Shown here: one piece after another, positions 1-11,334 of the stretch
How positions within the stretch are numbered: position 1 is the first letter of the stretch
Layout of the letters: the number at the start of each line of letters is the position of its first letter
DNA from: Lonicera japonica
Lineage: Eukaryota; Streptophyta; Magnoliopsida; Dipsacales; Caprifoliaceae
DNA: 64,000 bases
Reading direction: 5' to 3'
Assembly: GCA_021464415.1 (NCBI GenBank)
Contig: CM038467.1
Coordinates: 66,407,159 to 66,471,158 of the forward strand
Notes under the pieces: generated by a model
The model's input: only the letters and a program-made list of their open reading frames with translations
Told to the model about the DNA's origin: nothing
Database searches by the model: none
Translations under genes and position numbers: made by a program

Positions 1-571
1 ATATTAACAAATATTTTGCAGCCTTATAGTGAAGAAATAGCAATGGAAAAACATTAAAAGCAAAAATTGCAAAAAGGCAAAAAAAAATGGGCAGTGTAGT
101 TGACTACACCATGCCCCATGTAGTCGACTACATGGCCTGGTGACTCACTGAGTTGACTCGACAGCATTATATACATATTTTTCATATTTTCTTCATTTTC
201 CTCACTTCACAACCCACGAAAATGCCACCATTTTTACACCTTCAAACTTTGCAAACTCAAAATTACCTCAAATCATTGCTCCATAACACCTTTATATGAT
301 TTCTCCATCCTCTGTACACATCAAATCTCTACAAGTCTACCCAAAATCAATCCATTTCAACACTTTCTCTCTCTTCTCAAACCCTAACCCCATTTTCAAA
401 TTTGCATCTTCTTAACCCAAAATCTATCCATTTTCTCTCAAAATCACTCCACTACATAACTCTAAAACACTTTACATTACTTATTCTCCTCACAAAACAT
501 ACCAATTTCAAGTTCTATACCAAAAATCCTTAAACCCACCATCCACCAAAGTTTTCTCTCTCTTTATATCA
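1..571 (+). promoter_or_regulatory. Promoter/leader-like region of a plant retroelement ORF
   Basis: This AT-rich and later C-rich stretch has no ORF of note. It starts with a palindrome cluster (94-135) and a TATA-like run near 167-175. A long pyrimidine-rich, G-poor leader follows and runs to the first ATG of the element ORF at 572. That is the look of a plant transcription start region and 5' leader. The element's 5' end lies outside the window, so whether this is LTR or internal leader is not decidable. No tRNA primer-binding site is visible here. Confidence 0.4.
94..135. repeat. Palindrome cluster around GTAGTCGACTAC
   Basis: Positions 116-135 form a perfect 20-bp palindrome centred on a SalI-type GTCGAC. 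Positions 94-109 hold a second, near-perfect one around TAGTTGACTA. The same core occurs three times in the LTR near 5,449-5,512. Multi-copy palindromes upstream of the promoter are known for Sirevirus LTRs; assigning this region to one is inference. Confidence 0.7.
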
Positions 572-858
572 ATGGCTTCACACTCTAGACGATCAACAAG
601 ACGACGTGTTCGAGAGTCAAACTCTCCACCACAACAAGGTCCACCCCCTTTATCAATGCGTCACTAGAAGCTCGTTTCAACTCGGATTTCATCAACCGCG
701 TTATCGTAGAAGGTAAATAATTCAATCGCACTCTATTTTCAGAGAATGGCTTGTGTATCACAAATATTTTTCATCAACAAAGAATTGTAGATTTTTTGGA
801 TATTAAGGAAGACATTTATCCGCGTTTGGTACGTCTATTTTATGCCAATTTGCACCAC
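572..858 (+). pseudogene. 5' half of a 'putative plant transposon protein' ORF, split by a solo LTR
   Basis: The ATG at 572 opens a basic, Arg/Ser-rich N-terminus (MASHSRRSTRRRV). A one-base frame change near 645-655 moves the coding signal to another frame. It then reads through one TAA (718-720) into a recognisable block ending in LVRLFYANLHH at 856-858. This LVRLFYANL block is typical of the plant retrotransposon-associated protein family (Transposase_32-like). The reading frame stops exactly where the inserted element begins and resumes in frame after the second copy of the 5-bp target duplication, at 3615. Function in the parent element is unknown, probably gag-like. It is broken by a frameshift, a stop and the insertion. 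Confidence 0.7.
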
Positions 859-3609
859 TGTAACACCCCCGCCTTAATCTACAGGACAACGCCCGTATTT
901 AAGACCTGGAGTGCTACTAACCCATCTTAGATTGACTAAAATGGGTATAGATGCAAATACATAAAGAAATTGAAACAGTAACTATCACATATGTCAATCA
1001 GCAAGATAGAAGAAGATAGTACTGTATATAATCATGCATACATGTAACCAATATATAAAACCAGACTTAGCAAATGCAAGACATTGCATAACACTACGGG
1101 CTAGCCGTGGCTTCCCGAGATAATAAATAACAAAAAGTGAATCTGTATCAGAGCCATCTATTTCGTTCCCAAAACCATAGTCCTGTTACCATCGTACGCC
1201 CCCTGAGTACCTAAAATTGTAAATAAAACACGGGGTGAGCTCACAGCTCAGTAGGGGGGCAAGCAGATAATAACTTAACGAGAATACAATTTACAGTTCA
1301 ACAACAATTCATATTATAACAAATACTTTGGTTTTAAAACCATCATCATATGAAACTATACATGCTCATGCATATGCAAGTTACCTCCCTTGTGTCAACC
1401 TCCAATCCACGTAGCCAGAATATGTCCATACCGAACCGGAGTATAGTAAGGGCCAGACCGCCCGAGAGAAAATCCGACAATAATCATAAATTAGCCCATC
1501 GGCCCCAGGCCATATTATTTGATCATAATCAATTGGACCACATGTCCACCAATAGTAACATAACCACAGAACCATCAGTGCCTTACCGTTGTCTAGATTT
1601 CCGGGCTACACACCGCTGGCTCTAGACAGCCGACGCATTGCTGCCCTCCGGAGGTTTAGGGATTTTCAACCCAAAGGCACCAGGCCCTACTTATTTTCCA
1701 TCCCGGTAGGCACAGATCAATACATCAACCCTTCACAATCGAAGGGCCACAATAGAATCATATCCGGATCCATATCAGGATCATATCACATCTAGAACAA
1801 TACCATAATCATAAGAAACTTTTGAAGATAGATAATCACTTGTTTTAAAATGCCACAAGAGCATAGACAGCCATCCATATCATGAAGAAGAGATATAATT
1901 CTCCCAAGAGAAAATTTCCGCACCATATGCCATAAGAATGCTCTGAGCTTGCCATGAGATCATCCAGATGCCCGGTTGACACAATAATTATGCATAACGT
2001 GCAATCCATGCTCTAATTGTAAACTAGAAACAACCCATGCCACTTAAACTTCATTCATCATGTATCCATGTTCCTTAGCGCATACATAATCTACTTACAA
2101 ATTCACTTGGATTCAACCAAGCGTATATGTCCAAGGAACATCACTTACAATTCTATGTTACATATATGTCAAGTTCAAGTGGCATATCTTGTTTCAATTC
2201 ATGCATCATAGATACAATAGAAGCCACATATGCCATATAAACTTTAACTAATTCATGTCTATGTTCTTTGGTGTATACAAAACCCTTTACTAATCATTTC
2301 TTGTCAAACCAACACATATACATCCAAAGAACATCCGTATGAATCAATAACATGTAATTATGGAGCTTAGATGGCATATATTGCTTCATATCGTAAAATC
2401 ATAACTCAATCATGCAAAACTTATGTATATCCAATGATATGATCAACATATTAACATATATGTATAAAATCATTCTTGTATAATCAATAACAAGGAAGTA
2501 TGTGCTTCATATCGAACATATATGTATAAAATCACTCATCTTTAGATAAATAAAATCATATCATTAAGTTTAGAAAACAAATAACCTCTACCTCAAGTTG
2601 TAGACCAAGAGAGAGAAGAAAAGATGATAATCGAAGCTTTGTTTGATGAAACCCCGAATATCTCGTATCATCGCATTTCTAGAATAGCAAAACCCCCAAA
2701 TAACAAAGCTTAGACTTCAACCCGTGCAGCCACCGCTTACCCACGAGCTCTTATGGTAAAAAATCACGGTAGAAGAAGATGAATAGTGAAAGGAGAAGAG
2801 ATTCAAGTGATTTGGAGCTTTGATTCTTCGATAAAGGATGAAAGATGCGTTAAAAATCTCTCCGAGAACCCTCACACACGAGCTCCCATCTCCCTCTAGT
2901 GTTCTCTAGAAGCTTCCCCCGAAAAATGGGGTGAAAATGAGTGAAAAAGAGCTTAAAAACGAGCTTAAGTCGGTGGTGAATAGTGACTGGCGGACCGGTA
3001 TGCAAAATACCCAATACCGGTCCGCGGGGGTCAATTTTCCCAAAAATTTGGTGCCGGACCGGTATGCCAAAAATGCCATACCGGTCCGCGCTTTAACTTT
3101 TGGGCTCTGGACCACTGTTTTTATTTTGGCCATAACGTTTTGCTCGGAACTCCGATTGAGGCGTTCTTTATGTCCACGAAAAGGTATTTCAAAGATCTAC
3201 AACTTACTAGTTGGAAGTTTTTCCAAATTATGGACCAATCGTTTCCAGAAATTCACCGAAGACAGCGCTCTGCCAAAGCGCTACCGAATGACCAGAATTT
3301 AGCGATGGGCCAACTTCGAGCCCTGTTTTGGTCAACGAGGAGTGCGAATTGGACTTCGGACAAAACACAAAAGTTGTAGAATGATACAAATACTAGACAC
3401 TCACGTGAACAGAATCTCATTCGGATAAATAACGAAGAAATTACGATAGCTCAAAGATAGCTAGAAATAACAAATCTCGAAGGATCAAAACTTCTTATTT
3501 ACCAACCAAAATCAATTCAAACCACCCGAATCACCTAACGATCACTCATGTGAGTATAAATAAGCCAATATATTTCCATTTGACACAAATTAAAGTACGG
3601 GGTATTACA
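859..3609. mobile_element. Solo LTR, probably Ty3/Gypsy, with 5-bp TSD
   Basis: The element begins TGTAACACCCC and ends GGGGTATTACA, i.e. TG...CA with imperfect inverted termini. It is flanked by identical ACCAC at 854-858 and 3610-3614. It is 2,751 bp long, has no gag/pol coding, and has no internal direct copy of its ends, so it is best read as a solo LTR. The terminus style, and a segment near 1,230-1,260 with GAGCTCACAGCTCAGTAGG, resemble long plant Gypsy (Tekay-type) LTRs; this family call is from memory of such LTRs. The second element at 38,652 has the same plan, with TGTGACGTCC start and GGTATTATA end. Its ORFs are chance. Confidence 0.8.
2990..3088. repeat. Two adjacent 12-bp-arm palindromes in the solo LTR
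   Basis: Arms 2990-3001 and 3014-3025 are exact reverse complements around GCGGACCGGTAT. Arms 3055-3066 and 3077-3088 are exact reverse complements around CGGACCGGTATG. The spacers are 12 and 10 nt. They are two hairpins with nearly the same arm sequence about 30 bp apart, roughly 520-620 bp from the right LTR end. Confidence 0.85.
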
Positions 3610-4491
3610 ACCACCCTCTAAATGATGATGGAGTAGCCGACACATCCCTTTTGAGAACATATTTAAAAGGTAGATTCATCACTTTTTCAAGAGATTTTGT
3701 TGCACAAATCTTTTGGATTAATCGTCATAGCACTACTATTGTCTCTAGAAATTATGACACCTTGTTTGGCTACACCCGTTACGATGCACTTAAACCAATT
3801 TTAAAGGGTCGTCATCAAAATAGGAGAAATAATTCTTATGATAGAATTTCTTGCTCTATGCTCACTCTACATGCTAGATTAATCCATCACATCATTACTC
3901 GTTGCATCTCCCCTCATAGTGGAAGCTATTCAAATGTCACCAACTATGATATTTTTCTCACTTGGGCCATTGCTAGCAACTACAAGCTTGATTATGCTAG
4001 TTTAATTTTTGACAAGTTCAAAGATATCATGTCTCATTCGGCTCGAGGCCTTGGTTATGGTATGGCTCTTACACGCCTATTTAAATTCTATGATATTCCA
4101 CTTGATGACGAGACCGATTCACGGGAACCAACCGAACATGAGCTATACACTAAGAGGACATTTCATCAAATGCACTACCACTTAGACAATGGACGATGGA
4201 TTTCAAACGACCCAAATGACGTAGAGGCTAGTGATGAAGAAGAAGGGGATGCCCAAGAAGAAGCCTATGAACAAGCCCCTCCTTCTCCTCGATATCAAAG
4301 GGGCCGTGCTCGCCAAGATCACCTCATGGAATGCCATTAACAATTTATCCCTTCAAATGGCCAACACACGTCAAGAAATGCACCAACGCTTTAATCGAAT
4401 TTAGACAGCCTTTCAACACTATCATCCGGACTATATCTTTCCAGGTTGGCAACCATGGGATCCGCCACTGCCGCCGCCTCCACAAGAGTGA
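3610..4491 (+). pseudogene. 3' half of the split plant transposon protein ORF
   Basis: From 3615 the frame continues the interrupted protein with no stop until 4340. The order is a globular part (LRTYLKGRFITFSRDFV, RNYDTLFGYTRYDALKP), a middle part with GLGYGMALTRLFKFYDIPLDD, and an acidic tail (VEASDEEEGDAQEEAYEQ) before 4300. Near 4325-4337 a frame change makes the nominal end at 4340 artificial. In the next frame coding-like sequence continues through one TAG (4402-4404) to a Trp/Pro-rich end (FPGWQPWDPPLPPPPQE) and a TGA at 4489-4491. No integrase or reverse transcriptase follows; the polypurine tract and 3' LTR come about 320 bp later. This fits a non-autonomous gag-like element. Confidence 0.7.
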
Positions 4492-4827
4492 TTCCCACTT
4501 TTTTGATGAAGAAAAATAGGGAGAAGCATGTGTGGTATATGTGTGTGTCATGAATGATAATGGTACACACTCATTTATTTTATCGTTTGTTTTATTATGC
4601 TATGTTTATTTATTTTATGCTTGATCAAGTACTACTAAGTTTGTTTTAATTTGTTTAAGCACTTTCCAAACTTATCTTATCTATGCAAGTATATTTCATT
4701 TAAATTATTGCTTGTATATTTCTATCTATGCACCAATTTAGGGGGAGCATATTATTCATATGCTAACTATTATTATCTTTTTATAAACACACATTAACTC
4801 TATTTTCATCATCAAAAAGGGGCAGAT
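4492..4827 (+). other. 3' untranslated part of the retroelement with polypurine tract
   Basis: This is AT-rich and non-coding. It ends in an A/G-rich run (AAAAAGGGGCAGAT, 4814-4827) directly before the TGTTGACC start of the LTR. That position and composition fit the polypurine tract that primes plus-strand DNA synthesis. Confidence 0.6.
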
Positions 4828-6242
4828 TGTTGACCTTAAAGTCAATTAATCTTATTTAGATAATTACAATAAGCTAATAAAGTGTTTTTTAACTCGGTTA
4901 TTCCAATAATGATAGCCACCTTAACCGATACATATTCCGATCAAGTGTAAACTTCAAACCGAAATAGACAAACTCTCATACAAGCTTTACAAATGCTTCT
5001 ACTCATAAGAAACAAACTCAAATGATCTACATGTGCTATACAAAGCCAAGAAAGGATCAAGATCATTTCCATATATTCTACAAAGGATCCAAATCAAGAA
5101 ATGATCAAGAACATCAATCAAGTGAAGATACGTACAAGAAAATCAAGTATCATGAAGATTCGAAACATCTATAAATGTGTTTGCTTAGATTTTATGTAAA
5201 AGATATCATTGATCATTTATATAGCTCATGCAATGATTTAACCATGTCAAGATTGATCAAAACTAGTTTTAACTTTGAAAACTAGTCATCTTGGAAAATT
5301 CACGATAAATTCATATGAATGAATTTTGATACAAAAACTATTTTAGAAGTCTTAGAAAACTATTTTTGACATTCTCCAAGCATTAAAATCAATTTCGGAG
5401 TCAAAATGCAAAAGTCGAAAAATGCACAAAACCTCCCCACTCCAGTAGCATGTAGTCGACTACATGGATAATGGTGGAGTCGACTACATGGTGCACTGGG
5501 TAGTCGACTACCTTGACCAAATATAGCCGTTGAAACTTTTTCTAAAGTGCACTTTTGCCCATTAATTTATTTCTCCACCACAAACGGCTACAAACTTTTA
5601 CTACCTATATATATGAGTTCTAAGACTCATTTTTAACAACGTAAATTATCATACAAACCCATATTTCATATATTCACATTATTCAAGTTTGAAAGCTAAG
5701 GCATTGATCAATCTTTTCATTCTTTGAGCCTATATTCATTGATAAATTTTGATATCTCTTAGTGTGAGCTTCATTTTTAATTCATTATACACAAGAGCTA
5801 TTGTACATTGGTGTTAGTCACCAAAACTTATTCAAATCATAATTGTGAGAGGTGTATCTCATAGAAATAGTAAGAGGGATTTCTTGTGAAAGTATTGAAG
5901 GTGTTTTCAATACTTGTAAGAGTGTGTGAGAAGAATACACTTGTAGTGGTTTGATCTTCACCTGGAAGGAGATCGATTATAGTGGAAATTCTCGGGGAAC
6001 TAACCGAGCGCGGAGTAGGGGGAACAAGCCGAACTGTGTGGACAAAAAATCTTCGACTTTGATTGGTTCTATCTTTCTATCTCTTGCTCTATTATATTGT
6101 GGTATTTATTCATTATGCTTGAAATTATATTTGTTGTAGATTGCTTGATAAATATAGACATAATATTTTCAAATTGATTTAAAAATCTGATTAAGTTTTA
6201 AAATCCCTATTCACCCCCCTCTAGGGTATTTTCCGACCTACA
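4828..6242 (+). mobile_element. 3' LTR, Sirevirus/Copia-like
   Basis: It begins TGTTGACC right after a polypurine tract and ends CCGACCTACA, giving 1,415 bp with TG...CA ends. Three GTCGAC palindromes (5,449-5,512) lie just upstream of a TATA run (about 5,605-5,616). The U5-like end has CCCTATTCACCCCCCTCTAGGG, a pattern familiar from plant Sirevirus LTRs. The small ORF at 5951-6139 is LTR sequence, not a gene. The 5' LTR would lie left of the window, so the target duplication cannot be checked. Confidence 0.65.
5449..5512. repeat. Triple GTCGAC palindromes in LTR promoter
   Basis: There is a perfect 18-bp palindrome at 5449-5466, a half-degraded copy near 5476-5490 and a perfect 14-bp palindrome at 5499-5512. 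All share AGTCGACT and sit about 100 bp upstream of the TATA run. They are probable transcription-factor sites or another cis element of the LTR. Confidence 0.75.
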
Positions 6243-6359
6243 TGTACAAAACATAGAGTCAAAAGTAAAGAGGAAAGTTCCATTATATCAGAGGTAAAGC
6301 ACATATGGAGTATTTTCAAGGCCAAACAAAATTACAAAAATGACCATAAATACTTAACT

Positions 6360-7260
6360 TCAAGCCTTGGGGGGAGGAGAACTTAGACCTGCCTCATCAT
6401 CCTCTTTTTCTGAATCGAAAGAAACTTCAGCAGGAAAAAGCTCAAGAGGACACAGTATAGTCCGACTGAACAATTCGTGATCAGACAGAACATTGCGAAG
6501 CCCAAGATCATATCCGTCTTTGTAGATGTTGTCCTTGAGCTTCAAAGCTTTACTAGCAAATTCATGCATGGCCTCGTTGTAACCAACGTTCCTTTCTTCA
6601 ATCAGAGCGGATTCATGCTGGGAAATTAAGTATAATCTTTTAGCAGCATGCACTTCCTTCAACTACAAGATGGCCAAGTTATGTTCTTCTTTGATTCTGC
6701 TAAGCTCTGAAACACCATCCTTGTCCATTCGTTCAATAACTTCCTTGGCTTGCCGTTCAACCTCCAAAGTTTCCAACACTTTTTTAAAGCTGAGAACCTG
6801 CTCTCAGAAGGAAGTATGAAGGTCAACCAGCTCCTTATCCTTAGCAGCCTGAGCTGAAGTCTGCTCTTGGAAAGAAGTACGGAGGTCGGCTAGCTCTTTG
6901 TCCTTCACAGTCTAAACTTCCAGCAAGCCGGTCACTTTGGTGTTTAACTTCTTGATCTCGGCGTTCCTCTCTTTCTTGATGACCTTGGCTTTTCACTCTT
7001 GCATATGCTTAAACCCAAGTTCAGAGAAGCGTAAGCTAGCCGACAAGTAGGGTGTTTCTTGTGTTAAGTATTAACCGAAAGTATGAGAAAAGCATGACAA
7101 ATACATCAGAAGTGACTTACTTCAACTAGGCATCGAAAACCCTGCATTTCTAAATTGCCCGGTTCCTCATTTCGTAATGATTCTCAATCCTTGGGAAGGC
7201 CCATGTACATGACCAGGTGTGAACACTTCAATTTGCGACCCTCGCAAGAATCCTGATCTC
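6360..7260 (-). pseudogene. C-terminal coiled-coil part of a gypsy-type gag-like protein
   Basis: Read on the minus strand, an exon about 7,230-7,115 (TWAFPRIENHYEMRNRA, with stops) ends at a GTAAGT donor. After a short intron with an acceptor near 7,065, a long coiled coil follows: SASLRFSELGFKHMQE, then KKERNAEIKKLN and two tandem versions of KDKELxDLxTSFQEQ. It ends DGYDLGLRNVLSDHELF and an acidic Ser/Pro tail at 6360. Stops interrupt it near 6,662, 6,810, 6,914 and 6,994. The layout (long coiled coil, then G-Y-D and acidic end) is common downstream of Transposase_28-type domains in plant elements. It belongs with the pieces at 9,360-11,334. Confidence 0.65.
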
Positions 7261-7429
7261 TAAAGAAATGAACATGCATGCATGCACGAACATTTTTACA
7301 TACACACATACTATGTACATGTGATACAGGTCAAAGAAGGAAGCCCAACGATACCTATATGAGAAATTACAAGAATGTTCAAAAACCGCCGAAACTAGAA
7401 ATCGTCAAAACTCCTAGAAACTTGTGAAA
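7261..7429. other. Non-coding sequence between gag exons and tandem repeat
   Basis: AT-rich, with a short ATGCATGCATGC run near 7,273. No exon recognised. Confidence 0.4.
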
Positions 7430-8330
7430 TGAGAGTTCTCCATTTTTGATCATCCAAAAATTTAGAAAATCGGGAGTTCATTTCGAGTAATTAAAAGAGA
7501 ACCTTCCTGAAGTCCAAATGATCTCAAGTTTGGTCAATAGATAGGTCTTGTTATGGGTAAGAACATATCCAAAATTTGTCTTTATCGGACATGGGATCAT
7601 TAAGAATTAATTCGTTTATCGTGCAATTCTAGTCAAAATGTCCTTTGTAGCAATTAGAATAAATGGAGGCCTTCCTGAACTCTAATCGACCTCAAATTTG
7701 GATACAAGCTAGAAAACATTTTAAGGAAAAATATACCCAAAATTTAGGAAAATTCAATGGGCATAAGTTCACTTGTCATACAACCAATGAGGTTGTTGTA
7801 CGCAAGTATATTTCCTACAAGGGAAAAACTCTTTGTAACAATGTGAGGAGACCGAGTCCTTCTCGAACTCCGATCGGTCTCAAATTTTTACACGATTTAG
7901 AAGACTTATATTTTCAATACATATCCAAAAATTAGTATCATCCAACGGTTGGAACTTCAGTTGTCATACAACCAGTGACCTTGTCTACAAGAAGTACCTT
8001 TTCTATGCGAAAACAAACTCTTCGTACCAATCAGAGAAAAAGAAGTCCTCCCTAGACTGCGATCGGCCTCAAATTTTGATTAGATTTAGAATAGTTATAC
8101 TTTCAATATATATCCAAAAATCAATTTCATCCAACGGTTGGAACTTTAGTTGTCGTACAACAAGTGACCTTGTCTACAACAAGTACCTTTCCTACGTGGA
8201 AACAAACTCTTCGTACCAATTAGAGAAAAAGGAGTCCTTTCCAAACTCCAATCAGCCTTAAATTTTGAAACGATCTAGAAGACTTCTATTTTCAACACAT
8301 ATCCAAAAATCAGCATGATCCAATAGTGGG
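7430..8330. repeat. 189-bp tandem repeat, about five diverged copies
   Basis: The marker CCRATCGGYCTCAAATTTT recurs at about 7,515, 7,683, 7,871, 8,060 and 8,249. The last spacings are 188, 189 and 189 bp. Each unit also carries a block like TTGGAACTTCAGTTGTCATAC followed by ACCTTGTCTACAAGAAGTACC. The three right-hand units are the most alike, and similarity falls to the left. The small ORFs (7663-7935, 8076-8261) are repeat reading frames without a homologue I recognise. Confidence 0.8.
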
Positions 8331-9359
8331 AAGGCTTTGCGATAAGCTCTTAGAGTCCTAGTCACAATCTATTTTCTTGCTCTCCAAGTAGTTTATAGCC
8401 ATGTATAGACCCCCCCTAATCAAGGGAATTTCGTGGTACACACTAAGGGATCCTTATTCTCTCCCTCCGATAGTGCTCATATATAATTTTCTCTCTCTTC
8501 TTTTATTTATTCGTTAGTTTTATAATTCATACTCTTATTTGCATAATTTCTATGACTTGATAGCTTTTTAAAACCCTTTTCCAAATTATTTTTCACTAAA
8601 GGCATATAATAAACCCTAATCCAATTCCAAAATGGTATTATTATTTTCTTACTTTTGTGAAAGCTCGGATTAGTGGCATTGTTGTATGAAGGAATCAAAA
8701 ATTGCTATATATTCAATATAACTCATAGATTGCGGTGTATATGTGATAAATACTCGATTATAAGAGCACTATTGCCATCTATACCGGTTTAATCAATAGC
8801 CTTTAGTACACGATCGGTCAACTCGCCTCATTTCACGTTGAATATAAGATTCCACATCGAATCAGTTTTCAAAAAGCCCAAAGCTTTATAAAATCACTTG
8901 TTTCATTTCATATATTATTGTCAATCTCTTTTTTTTTTTTTCAAATCACACACAAAAACTTATTTTTAAAATCCTGGGCAAACAAGGAAACACATCGTTT
9001 TAATCCCATCCCCAAAATCCCAGTTTCTAAAGCAAGTACGAAAGCTATAAAGTAATAGAAATAGCATGCAAGAACTGAATTATAACACACGCATATCCTG
9101 CTTAAGAGACCGAAAGGGCAAATTGGGTTCTTAACATCTTCCTAATTCATAACTTAATCCCCGAATCTTCGAATCAACTTGTTTCGCATACATTGTGTAT
9201 AAAAGGATATTTAGTCCATAAATACGTCTTTTTTACACGAACCTTATTTGTTTGTTTAGTAAACAAATTGACGACTCTTATTCTTTTCAAAAACTAATTT
9301 TTAATGTAAAATAGAATCGTCGCCCACGAAGACTCAGGCGCCGAAAACGCAGGTTCTCA
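8331..9359. other. Retroelement-derived non-coding spacer
   Basis: There is no protein-coding signal. It contains a T-run at 8,930-8,940 and a TGGGTTCTTAAC / GACGACTCT / CGTCGCCC sequence style (9,120-9,330) that recalls plant Gypsy LTR ends. I could not fix termini or a target duplication. It separates the exons of the minus-strand gag pseudogene, so it is either a long intron or an insertion in one. Confidence 0.4.
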
Positions 9360-10743
9360 CACCAGGGCAAGAGAAATCTCGGCATCCTGAATGGCAAAAT
9401 CCTTCATGGTCATGAGCCTATCGGGAAAACACAGCCTCAGTTCTACTACAAAAACCTTTGCTTTGCCTTTATCAATTTGAGCAGCAGAGCTGCTTTCACT
9501 TCTATTCACACCGACAGGAACTTGGATCTCCTCAAGTTACAACTTCATCATCGAAAGAACTACAGTCAGTTAGGGCGTCCACCATCTTGTCAACCCCTAA
9601 GTCGATGTCAAGTATAGGGGGATAGCGGCAGCACCACCCAGAATTGTATCTACGCGTGAGACCTCGTATTCTGTTGGAAGAGTTTTAGTTGAAATGGTCT
9701 CCTCTTCGGTTTCCTGAAGAGTTGCTATCTTCCTATTCTTCTTCGAAGAAAAAGTAGCTAGTTTAGCAATGGCGGAAGCAAATGCCACCTTGTTTTGTTT
9801 TAACATTCGGGTTTGTCGGAAGTTCAACATCTGTGTTTTTGGAGGAGCTGCAACCCTTATAGTTTGAAGAGGGACCATTGGAGGCAGATCTCCTATATTG
9901 CCTATTTTACAGAAATAACGATTAGGTTTAACACCGATACAGATTTGATATTGCATTATTAGACGCCTTTTGACTTTAGTAGGCCATGATAAAAAAATCT
10001 TCAAAGAAAATAATACTAAAAGAATGAGAGAAAACGAGGAATGCACCTTCTTCCTCCGTGATGATTTCGTTCGGAGGAGGAACATCCTGCTCTTTAGTGG
10101 CAACCACGGAAGGACCATTCTACTATTCACCACTCTATTCTTCGACTATGACAATGGTGGGGAGATCCTCTGGCCTAACATTAGTCGCTGTAAAGGAGGG
10201 GCCGCAGGCCTCTCCAAAGAAGTCCTCAATTTCGAGATACTCCCCATCTCTATAAGCATTTGGGTCTCCCATACCTTCAATAGGAACCACAACCCCTTGT
10301 GACAACCTTAGAAGGGGAGCCGTGGTAGGAACATCCCAGTCGCAGTAACTTGAAGAACTATAGGGACAAACACATTCGAATCAACGGGAGCAGATGAACC
10401 TTCGACAACGACAGAAACAGCCAGAGGGTTTACTCTAACGAATTTACTGGCCTTGCTCTTCTTTTGCTTCTCAGACTGAACATCCCAGTTGAGAATGTTA
10501 TACCGAATGAGTAACTGGTAACGGGAAAACCAATCTAACTTATCCCTTATCCAATCGCCATACGAAGTTCGATCTTGGAAAGAGGTATTATTAGTCTGAT
10601 AACCCAAGAGATTATGGGCAGCCCTTAGATGATTAAGAATGGTGTCGTCGCGGTTGCCAATATGGCAAGCAATGGCGTTCAGTTGCTCATAGTGGACGGT
10701 GTTCCATTTGGGCCTACTGAATAACCCTTCATTTACAAGAAGC
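9360..10743 (-). pseudogene. Middle exons of the gypsy-type gag-like protein
   Basis: Minus-strand coding blocks in order: SRPKWNTVHYEQLNAIACH...RAAHNLLGYQ (10,720-10,590), then DRTSYGDWIRDKLDWFSRYQ and a low-complexity part. After a frame change near 10,310 comes GVVVPIEGMGDPNAYRDGEYLEIEDFF...IITEEE, ending at a GTGCAT donor near 10,048. Next is NFRQTRMLKQNKVAFASA with acidic Glu/Thr sequence (about 9,850-9,600), then VFVVELRLCFPDRLMTMKDFAIQDAEISLAL (9,490-9,370). Multiple stops and at least two more frame changes are present. The blocks are consistent with one decayed spliced gene running 11,334 to 6,360. Confidence 0.6.
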
Positions 10744-10818
10744 TAAAGTAGCAATTAGAGAGAAAGGGAGAATTACAAATTGACAATGAATTACAAATTA
10801 AAACTATAACCAACTTAC

Positions 10819-11334
10819 CAGGGTTACTGCGCTGTTTTGGCATGGGAAATTCAGTCGGATTGGGCTTGTCATTCCTTTTAGTACAACTGTACCACTGTAC
10901 ATATACTTACAAGAATTCCACAGGCTAACAATCAAAGCTGGGGCATTTGGCTTCCCTTTCAAATTCCATTAGCCCTCCATTTTGGAGAAATTCAGGGTAT
11001 CGCAGTATTTAATATCCCAGAAATCGAGCTTCATACCGAATTTTCTGTTCACTTCAGCCAGGCCCAAAATTATTCTGACTGTATTAGGGGAGACTTGACA
11101 TAAGTGAAGGCGGGTTTGTCGGAGGAAATCGACCAAGAGAGGGTAGAAAGGAACCCTCAGTCCAGCCTGCAAGAAATAAGAAGTGTATATAGGGTACGTC
11201 CCTACCTTGAAAGTAAGCTTTTTAGAGATCATATTTTTGTCTGTCGCATGTTCCTCCCATTTGAATTGATCAGGGAGAAATTGACGTTAGAATTCCCTTT
11301 TCCTTTTCTCGGTTATAAGCGCGTAATGACCCAT
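10819..11334 (-). pseudogene. N-terminal exon of the gypsy-type gag-like protein (Transposase_28-like)
   Basis: The start codon is at 11,334-11,332 on the minus strand (MGHYALITEKRK). A TAA lies at 11,289-11,287, followed by FLPDQFKWEE and the diagnostic stretch SYFLQAGLRVPFYPLLVDFL...LSPNTVRIILGLAEV-like sequence. This resembles the 'putative gypsy type transposon' domain (PF04195 in Pfam). A second stop falls at 10,971-10,969, then coding continues to a GTAAGTTGG donor at 10,818. Introns with good splice sites in a transposon-derived ORF are notable. The copy is clearly dead. Confidence 0.7.

Noticed and set aside
2906..3302. Overlapping ORFs on both strands in the first solo LTR
   Set aside because: They arise from a short GC-richer hairpin region inside non-coding LTR sequence and have no recognisable domain.
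5951..6139. 62-codon ORF
   Set aside because: It is the U5 end of the LTR at 4828-6242; such frames recur in LTRs of this type.
7430..8330. CRISPR-like array
   Set aside because: The repeats are contiguous 189-bp units without spacers, in plant nuclear DNA.
9970..10302. 110-codon plus-strand ORF
   Set aside because: It is antisense to coding blocks of the minus-strand gag pseudogene.
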